DNA of 64,000 nt. Origin: Halochromatium sp. GTDB taxonomy: Bacteria; Pseudomonadota; Gammaproteobacteria; Chromatiales; Chromatiaceae. The stretch covers positions 39,764 through 103,763 of the forward strand of contig POWB01000009.1 of NCBI GenBank assembly GCA_010912705.1, given 5' to 3'. Position numbers and translations under genes: made by a program. Below are positions 43,607 to 51,963 of this stretch, one piece after another (position 1 is the first letter of the stretch; each line of letters opens with the position of its first letter). The notes beneath the pieces are model-generated. The model saw only the letters and a list, made by a program, of their open reading frames with translations. It made no database searches and was not told the DNA's origin.

Positions 43607-45286
43607 TCAAGCGCTCAGCGCACTCATGGGCTCGGCCTGGTCAAGGGCGCCGCTTGCTGTGAGTTCGGCGTAGACAGCGGCGACGGCTGTCTCGATCGGC
43701 TCCATCGCGTGCTCGCCGTTCGGTGCGATGCCGGCGGCTTCGAGCGCATCCCAGGGCTCGATGCCGATCTTCGAGCAGAGCACCGCGGCGCAGCCCTCGA
43801 GCGCACGCAGGGTGCCGGCGAGTGCTGATTCGGCTTCGCCGCAGGTCTCGTCGCCCGTGCAGTAGGCTTGAACCCGGCGGGTGCCGATGAAGCGCACGTC
43901 TTCGGCGTCGGCCTCGTAGACCAAGAACTCGCGCGCATGCCCGAAGTGCTGATTGATGACACCGCTGCCGCTGCTGGCGACGGCGATGCGCAGTCGGCGA
44001 CTGGCATTGCCTGCCTTCGCCTTAGCGCGTGATGAGGCTGGCTGGGCGGCTGCGAGCGGTGTTGCTGGATGCGTTGCGAACGCTGTTGTGTCTGATGCCG
44101 AGGTCGCGGCGGACATCGCATTGACCTCGGTTGAAGGCGCTGCCGGGCGACGGCGAGTGAGCGAATCGAGGGCAACGAAGACCTCTCCACCTGACGTCTG
44201 CACCGCCTGCTGGCTCGCCTCGCGTTGAGCTTGGCGCTTGGCCTCGATCTCGGCATGAACCGCCGCGCGACGCTCCATCGCGGCGGCATAATCGATGTCC
44301 ATCTGCCCGATCTTCTCGACCGAGAATTCGGCGCCGCGATCCTCGCCCAGCATGCCGACCGCATCGGCACGGCATTGGCGACAGTGCCGCATCATCGCCA
44401 TGTCGCCGCTGCAGGCGTCTTGCAGGGCCTGCAGTTCGTCATGGGTCGGGCCGCGCTGCCCCATCAGACCGTAGAAGGTGCCATGCTCGGCCTCGGCGAT
44501 CAGCGGCATGACGTTGTGCAGGAAGGCGCCCTTGGCCTTGACCACGCGGCTGACCTCTTTTAGGTGCTCATCATTGACGCCCGGGATCAGCACCGAGTTG
44601 ACCTTCACCAGCACGCCGCGCTCGGCGAGCATCGCTAGGCCTTTCTGTTGCTGCTCGATCAAGATCCGCGCTGCCTTGACCCCTTTGATCCGACGGTTGT
44701 TCCAGAAGATCCATGGGTAGATCTTGGCGCCGATCTCGGGGTCGACGCAGTTGATGGTGATGGTGACGTGATCGATGTTGTGTTGGCAGATCTCGTCGAC
44801 CAGCTCCGGCAGCGCGAGGCCATTGGTGGAGACGCAGAGCTTGATGTCCGGTGCCTTCTCAGAGAGCGCGCGGAAGGTGGCGAGGGTGCGCTCTGGGTTG
44901 GCGAGCGGATCACCCGGTCCGGCGATGCCGAGTACGCTCATTTGTGGGATGGCGGCGGCGACGGCTAGCGTTTTCTGAACTGCCTGCTCAGGCGTTAGCA
45001 GTTCCGAGACGACGCCTGGACGTGACTCATTGGAGCAGTCGTACTTACGATTACAGTAGTGGCACTGGATATTGCAGGCTGGCGCCACCGCGACGTGCAT
45101 GCGCGCGTAGTGATGGTGGGCGTCTTCGGAGAAGCAGGGATGGTCGTTGACCTTGGCGCGAATCGCTTCTGGCAGATGCGCGAGCTTGTCGGAACTGCCG
45201 CCGCAGCTGCTGGATGCGCAGCCGCCGGCTGGACCGCCCTCCATCTTTCGCCGCTCTGTGTTCAGAGTGGTTACCGCTTGAACCAT
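43607..45286 (-). CDS. nifB: Nitrogenase cofactor biosynthesis protein NifB
   Basis: 559 residues. A radical SAM domain has the CxxxCxxC site in PACNIQCHYCNRKYDC and the SAM-binding VLGIAGPGDPLAN. The extra cluster-binding Cys/His residues are in GGCASSSCGG, HPCFSEDAHHH and MMRHCRQCRADA. A C-terminal NifX-like domain (about 430-555) is fused (RLRIAVASSGSGVINQHFGHAREFLVYE). NifB makes NifB-co, the Fe8S9C precursor of all nitrogenase cofactors. A low-complexity linker of about 50 residues separates the domains. It is first in the operon, behind a sigma-54 promoter. Confidence 0.97.
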   Translation of the reverse strand: MVQAVTTLNTERRKMEGGPAGGCASSSCGGSSDKLAHLPEAIRAKVNDHPCFSEDAHHHYARMHVAVAPACNIQCHYCNRKYDCSNESRPGVVSELLTPEQAVQKTLAVAAAIPQMSVLGIAGPGDPLANPERTLATFRALSEKAPDIKLCVSTNGLALPELVDEICQHNIDHVTITINCVDPEIGAKIYPWIFWNNRRIKGVKAARILIEQQQKGLAMLAERGVLVKVNSVLIPGVNDEHLKEVSRVVKAKGAFLHNVMPLIAEAEHGTFYGLMGQRGPTHDELQALQDACSGDMAMMRHCRQCRADAVGMLGEDRGAEFSVEKIGQMDIDYAAAMERRAAVHAEIEAKRQAQREASQQAVQTSGGEVFVALDSLTRRRPAAPSTEVNAMSAATSASDTTAFATHPATPLAAAQPASSRAKAKAGNASRRLRIAVASSGSGVINQHFGHAREFLVYEADAEDVRFIGTRRVQAYCTGDETCGEAESALAGTLRALEGCAAVLCSKIGIEPWDALEAAGIAPNGEHAMEPIETAVAAVYAELTASGALDQAEPMSALSA

Positions 45287-45353
45287 GTCTCGATCCCCGT
45301 AAAGTCTGACGGCGTCGCATGTGCGACGTGCTAGGCCATATAGGAGACGATAA

Positions 45354-45369
45354 GCAAACGGCGTGCCCA
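45354..45369 (-). promoter_or_regulatory. Sigma-54 (RpoN) promoter of nifB operon
   Basis: On the minus strand, GGCACGCCGTTTGC (45367 down to 45354) has GG and GC separated by 10 bases and matches GGCAC-N5-TTGC; only the T before GG is replaced. It ends 68 bp before the nifB ATG, a normal distance. Confidence 0.8.
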
Positions 45370-45430
45370 GTGTGGGTTTAAGGCTAAGCAGTTGATTCGG
45401 TGATGGTCAGAGCGGGGTTGCTAGAGCCTC

Positions 45431-45446
45431 TGTTAGGAGGCTGACA
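45431..45446. promoter_or_regulatory. NifA upstream activator site (TGT-N10-ACA)
   Basis: TGTTAGGAGGCTGACA is an exact TGT-N10-ACA site about 65-80 bp upstream of the sigma-54 promoter, the usual arrangement for NifA activation. The rest of 45287-45606 contains no supported gene; a reading frame across 45407-45628 is not conserved in style. Confidence 0.7.
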
Positions 45447-45606
45447 GCGCGCAAGCGTCCTTTGTCGGGTCTGCGACCAGACAGGCTTTCGTTGAATTCC
45501 TTGTACCTTAGGAATACCCAGAGACGTGAATACGTCTTGGAGGCATGCGCTTGATGCTGCTGGAGCAGCGATTGCTGCCACGAGTGCACCACCTTATTGC
45601 CGCTGG

Positions 45607-46251
45607 CTAGCTGCGCCGCTTGAACCAACCGGTGAGGCTGAAGCGTTCACGCTGCGCGGGCTCCACCTCATGCAGAAACCGGGCACTGAAGAACGTCACC
45701 AGGCGGCCGCCTTCGGGGAGGATCAGCTCGCTCAGCTCAGGGCGGTCCGGATCAGTATAGAGACGCAGCGCGCCGCCGTCTTGGGCCTGCCAGGCATCGT
45801 TCAGATAGAGGATGCAGCTCAGCGTGCGCTCGCCGATACCGCGAAACTGGTCCAGGTGCTTGCGGTAATAGGTGCCGGCTGGATAGACCGCTAAGTGCGC
45901 CTCAAGCTCGTACAGGCCGAGGAACAGGCTACGGTTGATCGCTAGCTGTAACTGCTCGAGCTGGCTCCAATAGAGGAGTTGGGCACCACTGAGGTCGTTC
46001 GGGTCGAGCCAGTCGACGCGGTCTGTTCTGACCTCGTCGCGTACCTCGAGATCCTCGCCGCGGCCGACTCCGGCGCGTCGGAAGCGTCCGGCCTGCCAGC
46101 GCTGTTGCGCCTCATGGCGGAGTTGGCTGATGTGCAGCGGGGAGAGGAAGTCATCAGTCACGCACCAACCCTGCTCAGCAAGTGTGGCGGTGATCTGCTC
46201 GGCGAGCTCGGGTGGTTGTTCGGGCGGTAGGGATGAGGCGGGATGGGCCAA
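45607..46251 (-). CDS. 2-oxoglutarate/Fe(II)-dependent oxygenase (prolyl-4-hydroxylase-like)
   Basis: 214 residues. The facial triad is in YYRKHLDQF (His-x-Asp) and FLHEVEP (distal His), and the 2OG-binding Arg is in RERFSLTGWF. The N-terminus WCVTDDFLSPLHISQLRHEA is typical of P4Hc-domain proteins. It would hydroxylate an unknown substrate in the cytoplasm. It is on the same strand as nifB but lies upstream of the nif promoter, so it is a separate unit. Confidence 0.88.
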   Translation of the reverse strand: MAHPASSLPPEQPPELAEQITATLAEQGWCVTDDFLSPLHISQLRHEAQQRWQAGRFRRAGVGRGEDLEVRDEVRTDRVDWLDPNDLSGAQLLYWSQLEQLQLAINRSLFLGLYELEAHLAVYPAGTYYRKHLDQFRGIGERTLSCILYLNDAWQAQDGGALRLYTDPDRPELSELILPEGGRLVTFFSARFLHEVEPAQRERFSLTGWFKRRS

Positions 46252-46404
46252 GTGCGCTGGACTCGGTGGGAACGGATGCCGAAGTCTGCGCGCAATGTTG
46301 CGGTGGGTCGAGCGATTTCGCGGCAGCTGAGCGCGCGATCGCGGCTGATCGCGGCCCGTTCGATGGCTGATGCCTAGGCCGCAACCAGCGAGGATGCCGC
46401 TGAT

Positions 46405-46800
46405 CTAGCCGGCGGGCTGCTTCGCGCCGATCAGCTCGATCGGATAGCCATCGGGATCTTTGACGAAGGCAATGATGGTGGTGCCGGCGTTCATCGGACC
46501 GGCCTCGCGCAGGATCTCGCCGCCTTGCGCTTTAATGCGCGCGGCGGCGGCATAGACATCCTCGACCTCGATCGCGATATGACCATAGGCATCGCCGAGC
46601 TCATAGTGCTCGACGCCCCAGTTGTAGGTCAGCTCGATGACGGTCTGTTCGGACTCATCGCCGTAGCCGAGGAAGGCGAGGGTAAACTCGCCGGCTGGAT
46701 AGTCTTTTTGGCGCAGCAGTTTCATGCCGAGCAGTTTGGTATAGAAGTCGATAGAGCGTTGCAGGTTGCCGGTGCGGAGCATGGTGTGCAGGATGCGCAT
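46405..46800 (-). CDS. gloA: Lactoylglutathione lyase (glyoxalase I)
   Basis: 131 residues, normal length for the bacterial nickel-type enzyme. It begins [30 protein letters not shown], with metal ligands in RILHTM (His), TVIELTYNW (Glu), GHIAIEV (His) and YPIELI (Glu). It converts the methylglyoxal-glutathione adduct to lactoylglutathione. It is a single gene, divergent from the TolA-like gene that follows. Confidence 0.95.
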   Translation of the reverse strand: MRILHTMLRTGNLQRSIDFYTKLLGMKLLRQKDYPAGEFTLAFLGYGDESEQTVIELTYNWGVEHYELGDAYGHIAIEVEDVYAAAARIKAQGGEILREAGPMNAGTTIIAFVKDPDGYPIELIGAKQPAG

Positions 46801-46884
46801 GGTGATCTTGGAGCCTCGGTTGCTGGTTGCTATACGAGAAATTGGGGATGATCATGGCGTCTTTGAACTCACAGAGGACCACTG

Positions 46885-47337
46885 ATGAGCACTGGAAAAT
46901 TGTTTGTAACGGTCTTCGTTGCGGTGCTGCTTGCCAATGCACTCACCGTGCTGGCGTTGTTTGGCGCGCGCGGCCTGCTACCTGATGTTGGATTGCCAGC
47001 GCTGAGCGCACCGTCGCGCGACACTACCGAATCGAGCACGCCAACCGCGCCGAGCGAGGAGATCGCCAGCCGCTGGGTGCCGGCGATTCAAGAGCGCATT
47101 CGCCAATTCTGGGTCCATCCGGCTGGTACCTGGGAGGGCAAGGCCCCGGTCGTCAATGTCCAGCTCGAGCCTGGTGGCAAGGTGATCAGTAATCAGGTGA
47201 AGATCCTGACCAGCAGCGGTAACCCGATGTTCGATCAGTCGGTCGTGAATGCGATCTACGACGCCTCGCCGCTGCCGGTGCCGAGCGGGTCGGACTTCGA
47301 GCCATTCCGTGATTTCAATCTGGTGCTGCGCCCCTGA
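46885..47337 (+). CDS. TolA/TonB C-terminal-like membrane-anchored protein
   Basis: 150 residues. One N-terminal transmembrane segment (LFVTVFVAVLLANALTVLALF) is followed by a short Ser/Thr/Pro linker and a TolA_C-like domain: RWVPAIQERIRQFWVHPAG, VNVQLEPGGKVISNQVKILTSSGNPMFDQSVVNAIYDASPLPVP and FRDFNLVLRP. This is a TolA without its long helical middle. It may link an envelope energiser to a periplasmic partner. It is not next to tolQRB. GAGGACCACTG lies before the ATG. Confidence 0.82.
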   Translation: MSTGKLFVTVFVAVLLANALTVLALFGARGLLPDVGLPALSAPSRDTTESSTPTAPSEEIASRWVPAIQERIRQFWVHPAGTWEGKAPVVNVQLEPGGKVISNQVKILTSSGNPMFDQSVVNAIYDASPLPVPSGSDFEPFRDFNLVLRP

Positions 47338-47339
47338 AC

Positions 47340-47361
47340 CTGGTGCAAGGGCTTGCACCAA
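47340..47361 (+). terminator. Hairpin just after the TolA-like gene
   Basis: TGGTGCAAGGGCTTGCACCA is a near-perfect palindrome starting a few bases after the stop at 47337. Its half-sites point the wrong way for NtrC, so a transcription-end hairpin is more likely. There is no T-run. Confidence 0.45.
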
Positions 47362-47453
47362 GGCGACTATGATTGCTCCCGTTTAGTGCGTTGCTACTCG
47401 CTCGGTCTCCCTGTGGGTCGATCTTACACTGTTTAATCAGTCGGTTATTGGCC

Positions 47454-47468
47454 TGGTCTGGCGTTTGC
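47454..47468 (+). promoter_or_regulatory. Candidate sigma-54 promoter of urtA
   Basis: TGGTCTGGCGTTTGC has TGG and TTGC with the correct GG-N10-GC spacing, though the -24 box is degenerate after TGG. It lies about 75 bp before the urtA ATG. Urea uptake under nitrogen control through NtrC/RpoN would fit, but no good NtrC site was seen. Confidence 0.45.
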
Positions 47469-47542
47469 TTATCAGCCAGCAGGCGGCCGTTCTGGCCGAC
47501 CACTTGATGTCCCAAGATTCACCCTGACAGGAGACCTCCTGG

Positions 47543-48880
47543 ATGATTTCGATCCCGTCTTTTAAACCCCTGCTGCTAAGTGCCGGCATCGCGCTCGGGC
47601 TCACCGCGTCGCTGTCCGGATTCGCCGAGGACGCCGCGCCTGCAGCGGACCAGGCCGACGATGAGACCATCAAGGTCGGTGTGCTGCACTCGCTCTCCGG
47701 CACCATGGCGATCAGCGAGACGACGCTCAAGGATACGGTGCTGATGCTGATCGAGGAGCAGAACGAGAAGGGTGGGGTGCTCGGCAAGAAGCTCGAGGCG
47801 GTGGTCGTCGATCCGGCCTCGGACTGGCCGCTGTTTGCCGAGAAGGCACGCGGTCTGATTGAGCAGGACAAGGTGGCCGCGGTGTTTGGCTGTTGGACCT
47901 CGGTCTCGCGCAAATCGGTGCTGCCGGTGTTCGAGGAGCTGAATGGGCTGCTGTTCTACCCGGTGCAGTACGAGGGTGAGGAGTCGTCGAAGAACGTCTT
48001 CTACACCGGCGCGGCACCGAATCAGCAGGCGATCCCGGCAGTCGACTATCTGAAGGACGAGCTCGGCGTCGAGCGCTGGGTGCTGGCGGGCACCGACTAC
48101 GTGTATCCGCGCACCACCAACAAGATCCTCGAGGCCTATCTGAAGCAGAACGGCGTGGCGGAAGAGGACATCATGATCAACTACACGCCATTTGGGCATT
48201 CTGATTGGCAGTCGATTGTTGCTGACATCAAGAAATTTGGCTCTGAGGGCAAGAAGACCGCGGTGGTCTCGACCATCAACGGCGATGCCAATGTGCCGTT
48301 CTACAAGGAGCTGGGCAATCAGGGCATCTCGGCCGAGGACATCCCGGTCATCGCCTTCTCGGTGGGTGAAGAGGAGCTTTCAGGCATCGACACCGGTCCG
48401 CTGGTCGGCCATCTGGCGGCCTGGAACTATTTCATGAGCGTGCCGACCGACGAGAACGATACCTTCATCGAGACCTGGCATGCATTCATCGAAGATCCAA
48501 AACGAGTCACCAATGATCCGATGGAGGCGCACAAGATTGGTTTCGATCTCTGGGTGCAGGCGGTCGAGAAGGCAGGCACTACCGACACCGATGCGGTCGA
48601 GAACGCGATCATCGGCTTGACCACCAGCAATCTCAGCGGCGGGACTGCTAAGATGCTGCCCAATCATCACATCACCAAGCCGGTGCTAATCGGTGAGATC
48701 CAGGATGATGGCCAGTTCGCGATCGTCTATCAGACCGAGGAAGAGGTGCCTGGCGATGCCTGGTCGGACTATCTGGAAGGCTCCAAGGACCTGATCGGCG
48801 ATTGGACGGACCCGATCAACTGCGGCAATTACAATACCCAAACCAAGAAGTGCCTCGGCGCCGAGCAGGCGGCAGAGTAG
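47543..48880 (+). CDS. urtA: Urea ABC transporter, substrate-binding protein
   Basis: 445 residues with a signal peptide (LLLSAGIALGLTASLSGFAEDA). The UrtA/FmdD-type binding fold starts IKVGVLHSLSGTMAISETTLKD, then FGCWTSVSRKSVLPVFEELNGLLFYPVQYEGEESS, GTDYVYPRTTNKIL and GHSDWQSIV, which distinguish UrtA from branched-chain amino acid binding proteins. It is periplasmic, delivers urea to UrtBC and is first in the urt operon. An acidic stretch after the signal peptide and acid-rich surface fit a halophile. Confidence 0.95.
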   Translation: MISIPSFKPLLLSAGIALGLTASLSGFAEDAAPAADQADDETIKVGVLHSLSGTMAISETTLKDTVLMLIEEQNEKGGVLGKKLEAVVVDPASDWPLFAEKARGLIEQDKVAAVFGCWTSVSRKSVLPVFEELNGLLFYPVQYEGEESSKNVFYTGAAPNQQAIPAVDYLKDELGVERWVLAGTDYVYPRTTNKILEAYLKQNGVAEEDIMINYTPFGHSDWQSIVADIKKFGSEGKKTAVVSTINGDANVPFYKELGNQGISAEDIPVIAFSVGEEELSGIDTGPLVGHLAAWNYFMSVPTDENDTFIETWHAFIEDPKRVTNDPMEAHKIGFDLWVQAVEKAGTTDTDAVENAIIGLTTSNLSGGTAKMLPNHHITKPVLIGEIQDDGQFAIVYQTEEEVPGDAWSDYLEGSKDLIGDWTDPINCGNYNTQTKKCLGAEQAAE

Positions 48881-49155
48881 GGGTTGCTTCCTTGACCTCA
48901 TGTCGATCTAAGGCGATTGCCGGAATAGCTCGTCCCGAATTGCGCTGGATTTTTGTTCCCCTTCGAGGATCGTCGCTACCCGCGCATCGCAGAGCTATGT
49001 GAGCGGTGTGGCGAAACGGAAGGTGGCCGCAAAGACCAGCAAGGCAGTATGGGATTTGACGGAAATCGCCTAGCGCCAGGGATGGCGTCGGCGTGGCTTT
49101 CAGGCTTAGTTTTTTAGCTTCCATTCCTTTGTGTTTCGCGCGATCGATTAACGTT

Positions 49156-50826
49156 ATGTCTAGGTTTGGCTTTGGCGGCAGCGGTTCCGTAGGGGTGATG
49201 ATGCTCGGCCTGTCGCTGTTGCTGGTCACGGCCGCGAGTAGCGCGGCCAGCAGCCAGGGAGCCGACCATCTGGCGCCAAGCTCGGCAATCGACATTCGCG
49301 TTGCGCAGCTGACCGATACCTCGTTTAAGATCAAGGAAGCCGCGGCCCAAGCCATTGCTGAAACTGGTGCTGAAACCGGTGATCCGCGTGCGATCCCACT
49401 GCTGAAGGCCTTGCTGGTCGGTGATCTCTACTACCGCAAGGTCGACGACCGCATCGTCTATGTGGCGCCGGCAGGCAATAGCAGCTGGGCCTTGACCGAT
49501 GCGCTCAGCGGTGAGGCCCTCGGCGATGTCGGGCGCCGCGACCTGCGCAAGATCACGGTCAACAATCGGATGCGTAGCGCACTGCGCGCATCGATTGCGG
49601 CGCTGACCCTGGCGAGTCCAGACCCGCAGCTGCGTTTGAAGGCGGCGCGCGAGATGATCGGCAGCGATGACCCGGTGGTGATCAGCGCCGTTCGGGCTCA
49701 GCTCGCTGTTGAAGACGATAAGCCGGTAGCTGACGCGCTGGCCCTCGTGGTGGCCATCGCCGATCTCAAACAGCCAGAGGCCGATAGCCGCTTGACCGCC
49801 ATCGAGGTGCTGCATGGGAATCTCTACCCAGAAGCGCACAATGCGCTGAATGCCCTGCTTGGCTCGGAGGAGGATGTCGCGGTGCGCGCGGCGACGAAAG
49901 CGGCGCTGGATGCGATCGATCGCAAGCGTCAACTCAACGGCAGCATCGAGACCTTATTCTTTGGACTGAGTCTGGGCTCGGTGCTGGTGCTGGCGGCGAT
50001 CGGGCTGGCCATCACCTTCGGCGTCATGGGCGTGATCAACATGGCTCACGGCGAGCTGATCATGATCGGCGCCTACACCACCTATCTGGTGCAACAGCTG
50101 ATGCCTGGCCTGACCGAATGGTCGCTCTTGGTTGCCGTGCCGGCGGCCTTCCTAGTCTCCGGTGCCTTCGGCGTCGCCATCGAGCGCACGGTGATCCGCT
50201 TCCTCTATGGCCGACCGCTCGAGACCCTACTCGCCACCTTTGGTATCAGCCTGATCCTGCAGCAACTGGTGCGCACGACCATCTCAGCGCAGAACGTGGT
50301 GGTGCAGAATCCGAGCTGGATGAGCGGATCGCTGCAGCTGAATCCGGGGCTCGCACTGACCTATAACCGGCTCTACATCCTGCTCTTTGCGCTCATCGTC
50401 TTCGCGCTCTTGTTGCTGGTGCTCAAGCGCACTGCGCTCGGCTTGCAGGTGCGAGCGGTGTCGCAGAACCGGGCCATGGCGCGCGCGATGGGCGTGCACT
50501 CGGCGCGCGTCGATGCGCTCACCTTTGGGCTGGGTGCCGGCATCGCCGGGGTCGCCGGCGTGGCGCTGTCGCAGCTGACCAACGTCGGCCCCAACATGGG
50601 ACAGGCCTACATCATCGATTCCTTCATGGTCGTGGTGTTTGGCGGTGTCGGCAATCTCTGGGGCACCCTGGTCGCGGGCATGACGCTGGGTGTTGCGAAC
50701 AAGCTGATGGAGCCTTGGGCTGGGGCTGTGCTGGCCAAGATCCTGGTGCTGGTGTTCATCATCCTGTTCATCCAGAAGCGCCCGCGCGGACTCTTCCCGC
50801 AGCGCGGCCGTGCCGCGGCTGATTAA
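49156..50826 (+). CDS. urtB: Urea ABC transporter, permease UrtB
   Basis: 556 residues from ATG 49156; a GTG at 49093 and a later ATG are alternatives. As in other UrtB proteins there is a signal-like segment, a periplasmic N-terminal domain of about 250 residues (HEAT-like, with AIPLLKALLVGDLYYRKVDDRIVY) and then a LivH-type membrane domain (LFFGLSLGSVLVLAAIGLAITFGVMGVINMAHGELIMIGAYTTYL) to the end. It forms the urea channel with UrtC. The 275 bp between urtA and urtB show no gene. Confidence 0.93.
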   Translation: MSRFGFGGSGSVGVMMLGLSLLLVTAASSAASSQGADHLAPSSAIDIRVAQLTDTSFKIKEAAAQAIAETGAETGDPRAIPLLKALLVGDLYYRKVDDRIVYVAPAGNSSWALTDALSGEALGDVGRRDLRKITVNNRMRSALRASIAALTLASPDPQLRLKAAREMIGSDDPVVISAVRAQLAVEDDKPVADALALVVAIADLKQPEADSRLTAIEVLHGNLYPEAHNALNALLGSEEDVAVRAATKAALDAIDRKRQLNGSIETLFFGLSLGSVLVLAAIGLAITFGVMGVINMAHGELIMIGAYTTYLVQQLMPGLTEWSLLVAVPAAFLVSGAFGVAIERTVIRFLYGRPLETLLATFGISLILQQLVRTTISAQNVVVQNPSWMSGSLQLNPGLALTYNRLYILLFALIVFALLLLVLKRTALGLQVRAVSQNRAMARAMGVHSARVDALTFGLGAGIAGVAGVALSQLTNVGPNMGQAYIIDSFMVVVFGGVGNLWGTLVAGMTLGVANKLMEPWAGAVLAKILVLVFIILFIQKRPRGLFPQRGRAAAD

Positions 50827-50844
50827 TAACCGAGACGCTTCAAC

Positions 50845-51963
50845 ATGGGCCTGTTGCAACCACTCAAGGGCGATACTGGCGGCCAGATCATGCTGGCCGT
50901 GCTGGCGCTGATTGCCATCTTGGTGCCGATCCTGAATCTGCTGGTGCCGGAGGGGAATCCGCTGCATGTCAGCACCTTTACCGTGACCCTGCTCGGCAAG
51001 TACTTGACCTATGCGCTGCTGGCCGTGGCGGTCGATCTGGTCTGGGGCTATCTTGGGATTCTGAGCTTGGGTCATGGCGCCTTCTTTGCCCTCGGTGGCT
51101 ATGCGATGGGCATGTACCTGATGCGCCAGATCGGCGACCGCGGGGTCTATGGTGATCCGCTGCTGCCGGATTTCATGGTCTTCCTCGACTGGCAGCAGTT
51201 ACCCTGGTTCTGGCAGGGCTTCGATCAGTTCTGGTACGCGGCGCTGATGATCCTGCTGGTCCCTGGGCTGCTCGCGTTCGTGTTTGGCTGGCTGGCGTTC
51301 CGCTCGCGCGTCACCGGTGTCTATCTCTCGATCATCACCCAGGCCCTGACCTATGCGCTGATGCTGGCCTTCTTCCGCAACGAGATGGGCTTCGGCGGCA
51401 ATAACGGGCTGACCGACTTCAAGGATCTGCTTGGCTTTGATCTGCAAGCGGATAGCACGCGCATCGGGTTGTTCCTGGCCTCGGCGTTGGCGCTGGCGCT
51501 CGGTTATTGGGCCTGCCGTTGGATCGTCACCTCCAAGCTCGGTCGGGTCGCGGTTGCGGTACGCGATGCCGAGTCGCGGGTGCGCTTTATCGGTTATCGG
51601 GTGGATCGGGTCAAGCTGGCGATCTGGACCTTCTCGGCGGTGCTGGCCGGTGTGGCAGGTGCGCTCTATGTACCCCAGGTCGGCATCATCAATCCGGGTG
51701 AGTTCTCACCGCTGAATTCGATTGAGCTGGTGGTCTGGGTGGCGATTGGTGGTCGCGCGACCCTCTATGGCGCGGTCATTGGGGCGGTTTTGGTGAACTA
51801 CGGCAAGACCGTCTTCACCGGTGTCTTCCCAGAGGCTTGGCTGTTTGTGCTCGGCGGGCTGTTCGTGCTGGTGACGGTGTTCTTGCCAGCGGGCATCGCT
51901 GGACTGCTGAAGACGTTGCGGCGGCGTTCCGGGTCAGAGACGATTCAAGAGGCGAGCGCATGA
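50845..51963 (+). CDS. urtC: Urea ABC transporter, permease UrtC
   Basis: 372 residues. LivM-type permease with about ten transmembrane segments, including YALLAVAVDLVWGYLGILSLGHGAFFALGGYAMGMYLM and the cytoplasmic coupling loop VRDAESRVRFIGYRVDRVKLAIWTFSAVLAGVAGALY. The insertion with VFLDWQQLPWFW is a UrtC trait. It lies 18 bp after urtB, and its stop overlaps the urtD start (ATGA). Confidence 0.95.
   Translation: MGLLQPLKGDTGGQIMLAVLALIAILVPILNLLVPEGNPLHVSTFTVTLLGKYLTYALLAVAVDLVWGYLGILSLGHGAFFALGGYAMGMYLMRQIGDRGVYGDPLLPDFMVFLDWQQLPWFWQGFDQFWYAALMILLVPGLLAFVFGWLAFRSRVTGVYLSIITQALTYALMLAFFRNEMGFGGNNGLTDFKDLLGFDLQADSTRIGLFLASALALALGYWACRWIVTSKLGRVAVAVRDAESRVRFIGYRVDRVKLAIWTFSAVLAGVAGALYVPQVGIINPGEFSPLNSIELVVWVAIGGRATLYGAVIGAVLVNYGKTVFTGVFPEAWLFVLGGLFVLVTVFLPAGIAGLLKTLRRRSGSETIQEASA

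Noticed and set aside
45384..45628. Small gene upstream of nifB on the minus strand
   Set aside because: No family pattern; it overlaps the NifA site and the 2OG oxygenase 3' end, so the region is better explained as regulatory.
47340..47361. NtrC binding site before urtA
   Set aside because: The half-sites face outward (TGGTGCA...TGCACCA) instead of GCACC-N4-GGTGC, and the palindrome directly follows a stop codon.
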